64,000 nucleotides of DNA from Zarea fungicola (GCA_900169235.1 FWCC01000268.1:62001-126000), one strand, 5' to 3'; numbered from the stretch's first letter, positions 11,831-24,560 are shown. Program-made: numbers and translations. Notes: a model not told the origin generated them from the letters alone.

Positions 11831-14800
11831 CCATCATCACCATCATCATCATCATCATCATCATCCTGATGAGGGTCAACGAGACTCCGTTGGTTGATCG
11901 CGAGAAGTGGGAAACCTACAGGTCTTTGTTCCCGGCATCCAACATCGCGGGCAAACGAACGAACATGCCACCCTGGTCCTCAGCCGCATTTTCTTTGCCT
12001 TCCCCCTCTTTCTCACGTCCATGCGATTTTAGTGGCCAGCGAAGGAGCAAACTGCAGCTTGCCTTTTCAGCTTCTCCCAACGTTCGGCACAACCTTCTTC
12101 TGTGAAACTCGGCCAGAAATGAGCAAAACCCCGCAACCTCTGTCTTTGTGGCTTTTTCTCTGCTGGAGGGAGCTAGATTTCCGGATCTAAGTATTACCTC
12201 TTCGGGGGGATTCCAATGCCCATCCCCCGCGCGAGGCGCTCATAAGCACACTGTTGTTTGTTCAGAGTGAGAAGGATTCCTTCAATCTGTCCGTTTCCTT
12301 GTAGAACTGTGAAATGTTGGCCCGGGAAGTGGGCTTGGCTGGGCCGCCGCCAGTCTGCCACCACTCTTGGGGGAATAATGCCCAGGCTTTATCCACGCCG
12401 CATACTGCAGATGCAAGAACGATCCATCTTTCTGTTTTTACTGGAGGATTCTAACCGAAGATGATTTGACTTAATTAACTAATGACTAATAATCAATCAA
12501 TTTGCGACACCTCTCATATCTCTGTCGTCGCTATCATCTCATTGGTGCTGGAACAGCCCGGATGCCAAACGGCTGCTTCGGGTCTCTCGTAATATGGACC
12601 CAGACGGTCGCATTTTGCATGGCAAAGCAGGAGAGCATCGAGACGGTGAGGTGTTTATGTGAATGTTGGCGACATGCGCTATTGCATTACATATTGCATG
12701 AAAGAGCGGAACGCGTCTTTCTGGTGCCATATATCTGTTACATTGAAGCATACCACCCGAGAATATCTGCCTGGTCGGCGTTTCGTTTCCGATATTTCTA
12801 GCGTCCAGCTGGCATGATTTACTACTTTTTTTCTTGTAATTGAGCCGAGTTGTAAATGCTGTGGGTAGTTTCATTATGCCGAGCCAAGATATGTAAGTGG
12901 GACAAGATTCTCATTGTGGTAAGTTATTGTTATTAAGACGCTCTTGTTGCAGAGGACCGGATGTCGCGCCCCATTTTCAAATTATGTTTGTTGGGATATT
13001 TGCACAAAAGTATGTACACTGGCTTCCGTCGCTTTGGCCCTGACAATACTGCTCAACGGCCCGGGGCAACTTGGAACCTGACTCGGTATTACAACCTACG
13101 AAAAAGTTATTACGGCCACACCCTCGGATTTGTTATCAACCTGGCGCCGTCTTGACGTTGTGTTGAAGCGATTTCTGGTGATGGCCAGTCAATCTGATTC
13201 GACATGTGTGCCCAGTTGAGGCAAGCCAAAAGCTTTCTAGCGCCGATATCTAGGGACTCGTCGACAGCCAAGCTTTTTCAGCCCGATGCGCCGCATCTGA
13301 CGTTGCAACTTCCCTCCTCTAGAGGCCGATTCCAGACACGACGCCTGCCCTGACGACGAGATTAAGCTTGCCAGCAATGACAATTTCTTGAATTTCAAAA
13401 GAAAATGTAAAAGCCCCACTGGGGTTGTCACTATAGTGTGTAGACTTCATGCCGCTTCTCTATTCTAAACGTCATGGCAAATTCTGCATGGGTCTGCGGA
13501 AAAGGTCCTTTTCGGCATATATCGGACGCTCAAGAGGGTCGGAGAGCAAAGGTAGTAAGTCGGTGTGCTCGGAACTTTACCAGAAGTGCTCCCCTTGTAA
13601 AAGAATCACTACTTTGGTGTGTAATTCGAAGTGGAAGCGTACACTGTGCCGTTTTTTTACGAAATGAGTACATCCATGCACCCTGGGTGTATTGATTACC
13701 AGTACTGAGCCTTCGCACTTACCGCCAACGCGGTCCTGCTAAACAATGATTACCCCCAGAGTGTCAAGGCTATGACGGCTTGTTTGGCCGACTGTGAGCC
13801 TCCAAGATGTCTGGTGACACGGAGGAGGCTCCAGATGAGATGGCGCTAAACTCTGAAGCTGCCCTTACTAGACTACATAGCTGGAGCTTCCAGTCCGATT
13901 CCCGGTTCTTTGCGGCAGGCGCGAGCGACGATTACTTGATGCCAAGTCGGGCCGCCGCCACCACAGCCAGTGATCTCGCTGATGAATGTTGAGATTTTGT
14001 TGACCCCAGGCATAAGCGAACTCCGAAGCTAATGCAGCTATTTAATAAGTCTATCCTATTTCTTTTCTTTTTATTTCTTCTGATTAATATACGCGGCTCT
14101 TCCGATTCGTCTCCAAGACGGGCTGGTGGTATCAGAAACATGAGTCAGTGTTTACTCGGGTCTCGCTGCTAGAGCGGTAAGGCAACCCAGATTTGTCCTT
14201 CCGGCCATGGAGTAGGCAGATAATTATTTAATTAAGCAAGGGTGCACCTTGGGATGTTGACACCCCTTGGTCCTTGCGCTCTCTCCACCTTCGGGAAAAC
14301 AAAAAAGGTTGCCGACATCGAAAGGCCGAGGAAGTGAAAAGAATGTAATAATGCCTTTGACCATTGGTGGATCTGTGGAAATTCTTGCCCAGGTGTGCAC
14401 GATGACGGTATAGGTAGTACTTAATGATTCTTAATCCCCCTGGCCCATGCTCCCATGCGGCGCTATTCGTAATAATAACGAGATGATGATGAAAATGAAG
14501 CCCGCTATTCATCAGCACTCCGGCAGGGTATTGCATTGGAAAACGACGGTGCACAGGCCGTTGCAAAGGCCAACCACCCACCGAACTGCTGTCCAAATGT
14601 GGCAAGCTATTGCCGGTGGAGTGGTGACAGTGCCAGGTTCCGCTGTAAGCCTGCAAAGCTGATGACAATTCAGGTGCAGGGAAGAAGAAATACACACAAA
14701 AAAACACAATATATAATGAGAAGTAGTAAATAGTAACAATCATAATCATGATTGTAACTAATTGTAATTGTAATTTTTAATGAAGCATTCCAGCATTTAC

Positions 14801-15360
14801 AATGGAAGTGACGAAATTTTCGATTCTCACTGAGATTTGAGTGTCTGAAATACAAAATATAATGCATTATATAAATTGATTGATTTGTACTTATTGGAAG
14901 TAAGTTTTCCCGCGTATTACTTCTGTCTCCTTGAATGAATCAACCTAGATGTTTCACAGATGCCAAGCTAATCTCAGCTTCTTGAGAGATGTAAGTAATG
15001 TGAGATTGGGTGGGAATTTTGCAGTAAGAATGTAATGTTCGAGGCTTGGCCCAAAGTCAGAGCGTAGGCTCGCTGCAACGAACTTAGCTGCAGCACTAAC
15101 TAGTAGGTCAATAGGTAGTCATAATCTTCATGACAGCTAACTAGAGCAGGGATGGACGCATGCAACCTGGCTAGGCCTTTCCAGCGGCTAGATTAGATTT
15201 AGAGACGAAGAAGGATGAACGCGATGGATCGAATACAGGAGCGACACAGAGGTCCTCTGCCTGATCAATGCAAAACTACCTGCATCGCGTTTCGGCTACT
15301 AAATTCGAGGGAGAGTCCCTATCTGAAGCGCTGTAATTAACCTCATTTGGGAGAATCACT
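9061..15360. other. Gene desert, part 2
   Basis: I see no gene, rRNA or tRNA here. Frames stay below about 175 codons and do not look like known proteins. Notable contents are TACGGAGTA motifs at 9279 and 10840, T and A runs near 10613-10650, and a CAT trinucleotide repeat at 11788-11875. Base composition is mixed and not strongly AT-rich, so repeat-induced mutation is not evident by eye. Confidence 0.5.
11788..11875. repeat. CAT/ATC trinucleotide microsatellite
   Basis: About 29 tandem ATC units with scattered CAC variants run over 88 bases. The stretch is not in an extended reading frame with a recognisable protein, so it is treated as a simple repeat in intergenic DNA. Confidence 0.9.
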
Positions 15361-16330
15361 GGCTTGCATTTCTCCTCTCTCTGGCCAACTTGGCAACCGC
15401 CTCATCTCTCACTGTTTGCAGTCCTTGTTTGCTACATCGAATTTGCGTCTCTCTGATTTCTATCATTCATTCCATCTTCATCTCATCAATCAATACACCC
15501 CCTCCAATCTCGTCTATTCTCAATAAGTCCGCCACGCGTACGTCAACATGCAGGGACTAGACAAATTGCCCCTCAATATCCCAAGCAATCATCATCACCA
15601 GCTTCAGAACGACGACCAGATGCTGCTACGGGATTCAAATACAGCCATCAGCAAGGCTCATGTACTGCCAACCGGTATTGCGCGGTGTATTCGGCCTATA
15701 TTTCCGGAACGCTACAACCATGTTTCTTAGCCTGTGCAGATACCACTAGGCCTCTCTGAACCCCTTGCTCTCACCCTTTCACCGACGGCGACGAAAAGCA
15801 CTGTCTAAGGCCCTCGCAACGTAAGATCACTGTCAAACGTTCCCACTTGAGCCACTTTGCTGTTCGCCGAGACGCGGATTTGGGTGGGTGCAAGAGGGGC
15901 GGACTCCTCCAACGACGCCCGGCAAGGCCAATCTACAGATCCCGTCACAACCATGTCCCAAATCGGCAACATGTTCCGGTTCTCGTCGCGCCCGTTGAAT
16001 CAATCCCACCCAGATTTATTTGCACAGCCTGGCCTCTTGGACTATCGCTATCCATCGCCCAATCTCTTACCATCGCCCCTCACAATGCACGGTTAATCAA
16101 TCCGGCACGGATTTCCGGCGGGAGGATTACGTTGCCTTTGTCCTTTAACCTCCTCCCTGTTTTCGTTTGAGTCCGGGGATCCAGCCATGCGCTGCAAAAA
16201 AAGCAGTTTGACTTACGCTCCCAACTCCGTTTCGTGAGCACTATACCTTCAAGACAGGACTCTTGGTTCCACGTCCGCCCCGTCCGTTATTACGCTCCCT
16301 GACTCCCTGACTCCCTGACTCTCCATAATG
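15361..16330 (+). other. Possible transcript with pyrimidine-rich leader and a 60-codon ORF
   Basis: From about 15365 to 15545 the plus strand has the CT-rich, TC-repeat character of fungal promoters and 5' leaders (for example TTCATTCCATCTTCATCTC). It leads to an ATG in good context (TCAACATGC) at 15548 with a 60-codon frame to 15730, starting MQGLDKLPLNIPSNHHHQLQ. A second short frame starts at 15953 (MSQIGNMFRFSSRP) and ends at 16096. Neither peptide is recognised. It could be a non-coding RNA, the long 5' leader of a lost or distant gene, or a small-protein gene. Only composition and start context support it. Confidence 0.25.
16295..16324. repeat. Three tandem 8-bp repeats carrying TGACTC
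   Basis: CTCCCTGA is repeated three times at an exact 8-bp period, creating TGACTC at 16300, 16308 and 16316. TGACTC resembles the core of the Gcn4/CPC1 site TGACTCA but lacks the final A, so regulatory function is only a possibility. Confidence 0.7.
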
Positions 16331-19300
16331 TGGCTCTGCCTTTGTCTTGCCTGCCTGTCGGCTTCTCACCGCTGAATTCCCACCCTACTCACACTCTCAT
16401 GGTTGGCCCGTAAGCGACGGAGCGTTTTAGCTGTTATTCCGCATTTGCGCATCAACCTCATCAGTCACTCCCGCCAATACCACATTCTGCTAGTCCCAAA
16501 ATTACTTCTCCAATAGCATGTATGGAGTTCTAGCTTGGTAACCAATCTCACCTGATAGTCCCTAAATAAACACGGTCCATCCGCTGACCTGCCACCCTGC
16601 TTCACCTTGCTCTCACCTCACCGGGTTTACCGCGAAGCATCTGCAGATTTTGACAAGTCTAACCCACCTTGGCGTACGAGAACCTGTCAGCGGATTGACA
16701 GTGGATAGCTCTTTTTCCGCTGGCGGCCTGCATACGCGCGGGCCGGGTTTACCATTGGAGAGTCTTCAAAGCTGCTAGTTTTTCTCTGCTTACTTGCCGC
16801 TCCACACTTCCTGCAACGCATTATGAGGTTGGCGGACAGGCGAACTCGGCCTTCTTTTCAATTCAGATTTTCAAAATTCTGCCCTGGCACAAGCCTGGGA
16901 GAAATTTGCACGAGCTTGCCTAATAAGCAGCAGTTCAGTCTCTCGGAGTATGAAGAGAGAGAGTAAGACGGGTCAACTACTTCGGCTACGTGGCGTCTTA
17001 TGCCTGACTCTTCTTCCCTGCCATAAGAGCCCATGAAGACTAATAATCACGTCCTAAGTTGGTGCCGCAAAACGGTCCAGCCTCATGTGGCTGCTGATTT
17101 AAGCCTCGAACGCTGGAAACGGTCACTGAAATTCATTTACAACTGTAAAATACATACTGACTCTCTTGACATGGGCTGGAAATGTTCGCCTTTTCAAGTC
17201 GTTGCTTGCAGTCTGTTCCAATGGCCGACAACTCCTTGTGTCGTCCTTGCCATGGTGCTGACGACCTCAGTTTTGTGATTGATCCGGAAGTTACAATCCT
17301 GTGCTTTCTGGAGAGTTGTCGAGGCAGAAAGGCTAAGCGGCGCATCCGATGCAGCTTCCAAGCATCTGGATACACATTAACCCGTCGATGCACCGTTTCG
17401 CTGAAAGCTTTGTAGCACTACTACTTTACACCCATTTTGCTTCAGCTGGGCTCGGGTTGTGGCCGATTTGGCTTGGCGGCATGCACAGAAATCGAGAAAA
17501 GCTGTTTCGACGTGCAAATGAGCGGTGGCGGCATGTACTGTAAGCAGGTGGGTTTTCCTCGCGAATGTGCCAAGCCTGTAAACTGCTACGCGTCCCTTTT
17601 TCTTTAAAAAGTGCTTCCCAGTAGGGAGGAGACATTGCATTGCCGTTACAAGTACGACTTTCCCACATCCCGGAACCTCGTCCTCTAAAAGGCACAGAGC
17701 GAGCCGGCGGACATTTATCAGTTTTCAGTATTCATGCCGCCTCAGTAAACACTTAACGTATTTGAGCCCAGCCGCGAAATTCTCATGACCGCACGCGAGT
17801 ATGCTCTAGCGCATAGCGAAGCGGCAGAGAGCAGAATCGCTGAGGTTCAAACAAGATGCTGACACGCGACGAATCTTGCTACCAGTTCTCTCTATGGCCT
17901 CTGTCTTTAAAAACGCTGAATGCTTACGCCGTATAGAATATATAATATGACATGCTGCGTCACTGTGGTTACGCCAAGCCTTCTCTTCCCGCGATTTCCT
18001 CCGCTGTCGTTTCTAAAGCCAACGGTCGACGTAATATTCTTAATAGAATAGCTCTTGGCAGTGAGCTTGTATGGAAAGGCGCCCTCCAGTACATTGACCT
18101 GCACTGGAGCCCGGAGTGGCAAGGACTACCAGCTGACGTTTAAATAAAAGTGAGAAATGTAATGGAACTTTTGCTACCATCAGAGACAATGCTGGTTGTG
18201 GCGCGCGTATCCGAGGATCCGAGCCTCATACTGACCTAACAATATCCTCGTAACTGGTTTACCCCAGCTTTGTCGTGGGAAGCTTTTTGTGAGCTGGACC
18301 ATGTGAGGCTCAGAGTAAACGACGCACACATGGCCAAGAGTCGCCTTGAACAATTGCACCCATGCAATTCGCCAAGCTTTCCTAAAGTCAGCACCTAACA
18401 TGCCCAAACCCACCGCAAGGCTGGCTTCCTGGCTTGGCCACGGGCTAGAAAACGCCACCAGTTGTCTGTCTTGACCAATAATTGAACTCTGTCAAAACGC
18501 CACCAACATCCTGTTTAACCTACTCTACACCCCTCCCTTGCTAGCTTCTGAATTTCTCCATGGATAAATTAGAAAGAGGGCTGTATCATTTGTAACAAAT
18601 ACTAAAGCACAGTACATTATTGTAGCCTTGTGTCGACTGTTGGCCAGGAAGGTTGTGACGGGTAGCGGTGGGGTCATTGTGAAGCCATTCTGAAAGCCAG
18701 CCTTGTCCTACTTTAACAAGTGGGCTTCTCCCTCAAAAGCACCGTATTTCTCTTATTTAACATCACCTCTTTTCTTCATGTGCTTTTGGTTGTTTCGTTT
18801 CACGTCTCATCATTAGCACGAGGGAATGGTTCTGATATCGCAGTGACGTACACCTGTCTACCTACCTTTTAGGTGATGATGACATACATCCTTCCCCCCT
18901 TTGCTCGCGGCCCGGATTCCATCGCGCGAATCCCGTATGACTTTTTTGCCCCCTCCAACCGCAGTCTACATCTCAGCCACTGCAAACATACGTAAACCAT
19001 GTTGAACTATGATCCTATTCGAGTAACGAATTTGCAAGCCGTCGTTTCTTTTCTGGGTCTTGAGCTACTTTTAATCTATTGGCAAGGCATAGTCAGGGGC
19101 GAAATCGCGATTTCAAGGTTATGACACAAAAATAGAAATGCGAAAGGCGAAAGGCGGGGAAAAGGCCGTATGCGGCCGGCTGGGTGTCATTTGAAGGCTG
19201 TAAATAGCAATCATGTCCGTATTTCGCATTACCGTTCTGTCACTCTATTCACGTTAAGATAGAGCCGCTTGCTTTTTCCTTTGTTCCTCTTTTTTCGTCC

Positions 19301-22300
19301 TGGTGGAGAAGAGTTCATTGCAACATAATACCGGTATGTCAGTGCCGATTTCCTTGTCGTTACGTACACGCCTCCCGCCACGTTGACAGGTTATGTAGTT
19401 TAGGGTCTGCTTAAGAACGACAGCCTGTTTTGTGCTCTTAATGTTTTCTTGTCGGCTGTAGATCTACATTCCGATACTTCGGAAACGTCCCGGAAAGTGT
19501 GAGGGAATGGACAAATGCACAGTAATTGAAAAAACAAAAGGCTATATAGAACAGTATAGTGTTGCTTTTTTAAAATATAATTGACGTACTTCATTGGGGA
19601 AGATGTCAAAGTAAAAGAGAACAGCATAGACACTGTGATTTGCCTTTCTCCATAGCTATACTTCCTCGGTTGTGTATACTACATCTGAATTTGTTTCTAC
19701 TAAGGTACAAGGAAAGTCTGGTCTTCCTTTTTTTTATCTCCATTTCGTAACATCTATATTAGTAAATGGTGTGCTTCGAGCTTTAGCTGATTCTCATGAT
19801 ACATGGATAATTCCCATCCCATGGAAGATTGCATCTTCCCACCACAGTCAATGAACTTGTCGAATACGCATCCTTCCAATCTAAATACGATAGATCTCTC
19901 CCTTTGCCACTATTGACATTCATACACTATTTTCTTTATATTACTAATACATACTTATCAAAAATCGTTAAGAAAAAGACTGAAAGCTGATAAAAGCAGG
20001 CTGTAGACATAAGCTGCCGTCCTGCACGCTAATCTACCACGGAAGGCCAAACAAGATTTCCCAATATAACTTATTACTTTGAGTTACATATCTTAAGCTA
20101 CATAAAAGCCAGGATTGTTTGTCTCCCCAACAGCTAACTGCTTATCCCTTGCGGCGAAGTGCATCAACAGCGACTGGTTGTAATTCTGCAGCATGTTGTC
20201 TTTTTGTCTAGAAAGCCTTCTTGTTTCCATTGTATTCCAATACATTTACGTCCAAACTCAATACCACACAGGTGCATTTCTTAGCACCATACAACTTTAC
20301 CAGGAGATACGAGAAGAATTGACGTCGTCTGGGTCATCCATCTCTCTTTCCATTGCAACATATTGTCAACTTAGTGCCGCGGAAAGGGGACAGTATCACG
20401 GTAGAAACTGTGTCATCTTTATTTCCCTTGCTTACACTTCCAATCCATATTCATCGCCTTTATGCCCTGAATATGAGAGAAGTGCAGTGAATGGCTGGAG
20501 TGAATGTAGTAGCATAGCCTGCTTTTCAATCTTCCTCTACCCGTTCCGAAAAATTATACCATGAAGAGCAGGTACTAGAACACAAGGGCACTTTTAGCTT
20601 TATAATCGATATGAAGTAAAGATGAGCTTAGTATGCCATGTGGTCCTCTAAAAGAAAGATTCTCGACAACTTCCTCGACACTGATCAATTTGAACTGAGA
20701 CGAGTAAAGATGAAGCCTCAGAGGGCGTTGTATCGACACAAGGCGAAATAATGAAATAAGTATAATATTGAATTACTCATAATCGTGAAGATTGTACATG
20801 TGAGGCAATCAGAGTATCTGAGGGGCATCATGAGAGTCCAATTTATGTGTATAAGGATGGTCACATACCGTTTTAATTTAGGGACTTAGAGGTCAAGCCG
20901 TAGCGATTGGAAATAAAATAGATGCTCGGGGTACTCTGGCCCTTTATTAGCTTTTTTTTTCCCACTTCATCCTTTTTAGTCAGGCACTGCCTAAACTCAA
21001 GCCGCTACATTCCTTCACGCGGTAACGTCCAAGCTCGCCACTTCAGATGTAGTATTCTGTATCATCTGATCAGTCGCAATTCGCCGCAAAGCGCATCAGA
21101 TAGCGCCATGTACATACTGCTGTACCAAATTCTGGCGGAAAAACTCATTTTCTCTTTAGCAAATTCTTGAGATTGACAAGCAGGAAGGTCGGCTCAACTA
21201 CGTATGTTATCGAGTGTGCAGCTCCACTGGAACATTGTGGTTCTTTGCTCTGGGCATTTACTATTTCTTTGCAAACCTTGTATAGATGAGAATCCGTATG
21301 ATGGATCCTGCTCCTCCACGCCGCATTGCAACCCCTCTTCATGACGGAGAGCGAAGTCATCGTGAGGACGACGAGATACCATTGCCAACTATATCTAGCC
21401 AGGCACAGCGGTGATTTTGATGCCGGGGGCTATTTCATGACATATCTGCCCATTGGCTTCAACCTGGAGGAACTGTATAGCTAGCCGCTGTGTATAGAAG
21501 TGAGGATACCTTTAGATAGCTCTTTTCTTAGTTCTTTATCAAGCACCTTACAAAAGGACATCTCGATCGGCCATTTCCTTATAGCATCCTTTTTTTATGC
21601 TCGTGTTTGCATTGCATTCGCCTGAGTTTGGGTTGGAACCACGTCCAAAAACTGTCTTCACATCAGACTGACTCCAAAAGTACACAGTTATATATAGATT
21701 TGTTTCGCGATTCTTCTCAAGAATAAAACAGCATGAATGGCGAAATAACAAGTCAAAGCAAACGGGTTAAGCTAGAAATTTATTTATGTTGAGAATATCT
21801 AGACCACCGTGGCATGCAAAATTTGTCCATGCAGTAAAATCCTGACCAGTAGATTCATGAATCCTGCGACGCAAAAATCAAACATGAATGCCACGCACCC
21901 AAGTCTCTAGCAAGACAGGGACATTTTCCGGACCAGCCATACATCGCGCCACATACATGCTAAATGGAAAGAGAGAAGACAATCAAAATTTGTCATATAA
22001 GAAAAGGACAAAGTTTGGCTCAGCAGTCGGCTATACAACGAGCTGGGCTGGCCTTTGGAGAAGTGAAGGGAAAAAAGAACAGCTTGAGACGTAGATAAAA
22101 TCTCTAAGTACAACGTCGCGTAAGGTACATGAAGAAGCGAAAATTTCCAGATAATTTTTGCCCCAAATGCGAACACCCCATCAAGGCCTGGCATTGCGAG
22201 GTCAAACCCCTCGTCTTTGGCATCTATAACACACATAGTGCCTTGTACTGGTTCATGTCTCATTCGTCAATGCCAGCCACGTCAGGGATACCCAGAAAGG

Positions 22301-22321
22301 GACTCTTTGCCACCAAAAGAC
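16331..22321. other. Gene desert, part 3
   Basis: No gene can be supported. Both strands have many stops, and the longest frames are about 120 codons without family resemblance. The right-hand part (19400-22000) is AT-rich. The last few hundred bases before 22322 lie just downstream of the CAP gene and probably include its 3' UTR. Confidence 0.5.
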
Positions 22322-23318
22322 TTATGTGGAGAGGCTGATCTTTAGGCCAAGGGAAGGCAAGACGTTGGAAGCATACTGGCCCTGGAAGTTGCCTATAAAT
22401 AGCTTGTTAGTTGCATCGTTCAGCAGCGGCAGCAAATAGGGAGACATACCAGGAGGGCTGTAGTTGCAAACGGTATATAATGAAGGCAAGCCGAGAACAG
22501 AGCCAGCGGGGCACTTGACGGTGCAGCAGCCGACCTTTTGAGTAGACTTCCAGACCATCTGGGTGTAGTGGCCAATATCGTTAAAGTCGACACCGGGAGG
22601 GGGGTCCGACTGGCCGTAGAAGTTGTAGTTCTTGACCTCATCATACCACTGTTTAGCGATAGCGTCGCCAACAGCATTCGATAGGGTTCCCAGGTCACCA
22701 GAAGCCCCGAAGCTAGCAAGGTTCTGACCGTATTTGCCGTCGCCTTGGTTCCTACAAGACTGTTAGAATTGTGTACCGGCAGTTTGAAATTTCACAAGTC
22801 ACGACTTACATATCATGCTCAAACACGCAGCCGTTGGCGGTATTGGCGGCGTACTGGGCAAGAGTCTCATCCCACACTAGGGCACCAGCGCTGTGATCCC
22901 TGCGATAGGCGTTGTGATAGTCAACAGCCGTCTGTTGATAGCTGCCATCAGGGGAAAGAGTCTCGGGCTGGGCCGCTGGCTGCTGGGTTTGTGTAGGCTG
23001 AGGAGCGGGTTCGGGAGTGCTGACGACGACAACAGGTTCGGGAGTGCTGGTGGTGGCAGGAGGAGGGGGAGGAGGAGGAGCCTCGGACTTGGGCTGCTCG
23101 GCAGCAGCGTTGGCAGCAGGCGGTGGAGGGGCGGGAGCGGCGCTTGTGACAGGGGCAGGTTCAGGAGTAGGCGTGCTCGTAGGCTTGGAGTTTTGGACAA
23201 AGTCGGTAGGGTCAGCTGTGACAGTGACGGTGACGACTTCGTAGACCCAGTCGGTCTTGGTGACGGTGGCAGTGGCGAGAGCCGCACCAGCGACAAGAAC
23301 AGCAATAGCAGACTTCAT
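22322..23318 (-). CDS. Secreted CAP/SCP (PR-1-like, Pry-type) protein with Pro-rich stalk
   Basis: Three exons on the minus strand, 23318-22810, 22751-22450 and 22392-22322, give 293 residues; donors are GTAAGT and GTATGT. Residues 1-17 form a signal peptide (MKSAIAVLVAGAALATA). Residues about 40-125 form a Pro/Ala/Thr-rich stalk with a poly-Pro run, likely O-glycosylated. The CAP domain fills about 130-285, with VDYHNAYRRDHSA, GCVFEHDM, YGQNLASFG, DIGHYTQMVWKST and the end motif YTVCNYSPPG. The family includes yeast Pry proteins, which bind and export sterols and fatty acids, and plant PR-1. In the usual GENLA motif the Glu is Gln here, one of the four residues of the CAP cavity. No GPI signal is seen. 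Confidence 0.92.
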
Positions 23319-24560
23319 TTTGTAAAATTGTTTGTGCAGAGTGCGAGAATCTGAAGGAGAGGCTGTTAGTTGAGAAACTGTAGAGTAGCACATGTCAAGG
23401 TATAAAGGATGTTATAACGAGAGGAGCTCCTTGGGGCGGGGGGGGAATGTCTTTGATGAAATCGGCATGCAATGGTTGCAATGTGCGACAATAGCGCCGT
23501 TTCCATTGTTAAGAGGTCGAGGCAGTCAAGGTCTGGTGGGCGACGGTTGGTCAAGTGCCGAATGCAGGAATGGAAGGAATGCCAAGTGAGACATGTATTG
23601 GAGACAGCTGATGATGGAGTAGTCGATGATTGTGGCTAACAGGGGGCAGTGGAAGGCGGATCGCGGATTTGAATAAAATAAAGTTGAATGAGTAGCTCGG
23701 TCGGAAAGAGTTATTTCTTTGTTTATCTGATTCTGCGATGCCGTCGTGGCCGTGTGTGGCGAAGAATGGACTTGTTGCAGTTGTGGAAGTAGATCAAAAG
23801 CGAAGGCAAGCCATATGAACAGTAACAGATCCGCATGACCAGGCAACGAAATCAAATAAAGACGAGGGGCATGGCAAACAGAGTGAAGAGAGTACAAATG
23901 ATGGTGTTTATGTGTGGTACTAACCCTTGCTTGTGTTTGTCAAGATTGATTGGATTGATTGGATTGATGGCAGGGAAATCAAGAGATGTAAATTCTGCTT
24001 GCTTCAGGACCAGCCGATGCAATTGACGTGAGTCTATAAAAGAACAGATGTGAGAAATGATTCCAAAGATGAACAAGGCGAATCGAATAATATTGAAGAT
24101 AGCAAGAAGAAGAAAAGAAAAGAGCTGGTGTTGGCGTACGTTGCAAAGAGGAAGTCGAGCCCAGGCTTGACAATTCGTAAAAACAAAGGCGAAACTGGTT
24201 CGACAGAGGGCAAAAAAGGAAAACGGCGGCTTGATATATAGGGAGCGACGAAGACAAGTTTGGTTTAAAGGAGCGGCAGTGTCGAAACGAGTGACACGTA
24301 AAAGAGCAAAAAGAAAAAAAGGAGCGTGTGAAGGTGAAGGTTGAGAAGGAACCAGATATGGATAAAGAGGTATTTAGACGACCTTGAGGAAGCGGAAGAA
24401 CAAGAGAGGGCGGTGGGACAAAGATAATAGATGGAACAAAACGAAGAGGAGTGACGAGGGATTGGGCCTGGCCGAGAGTGGCCGGGGGGGGGGGGGGGGC
24501 GTGAAATGAGAAGCGAAAAGGTGTGAGTGGCAAGGGGGTGTAGATAGTGGGGCGGGAGAT
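23319..24560 (-). promoter_or_regulatory. Long pyrimidine-rich upstream region of the CAP gene, with a likely 5' UTR intron acceptor
   Basis: Read on the minus strand, 24530-23330 is unusually rich in C and T, as expected of a strong fungal promoter and long leader. Just before the start codon an acceptor-like sequence, CTAACAGCCTCTCCTTCAG, ends at about 23351, suggesting a 5' UTR intron whose donor I could not place. A tandem GATTGATTG stretch lies near 23945. Confidence 0.4.
24484..24499. repeat. Run of 16 G
   Basis: An uninterrupted homopolymer of 16 G on the plus strand (C on the CAP gene strand) at the far end of the pyrimidine-rich upstream region. Length may be unreliable, as homopolymers are prone to sequencing error. 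Confidence 0.9.

Noticed and set aside
11788..11875. Periodic CAT block considered as a CRISPR-like or His-rich coding repeat
   Set aside because: It is a trinucleotide microsatellite with no spacers and no supporting open frame.
19400..22000. AT-rich stretch considered as a decayed transposon or RIP-mutated repeat
   Set aside because: I see no terminal repeats, no transposase or reverse-transcriptase fragments, and AT content is only moderate; it is left as undetermined intergenic DNA.
23979..24533. 184-codon minus-strand frame upstream of the CAP gene
   Set aside because: It is translated CT-rich leader sequence (Ser/Leu/Phe/Pro only) and shows no family resemblance.
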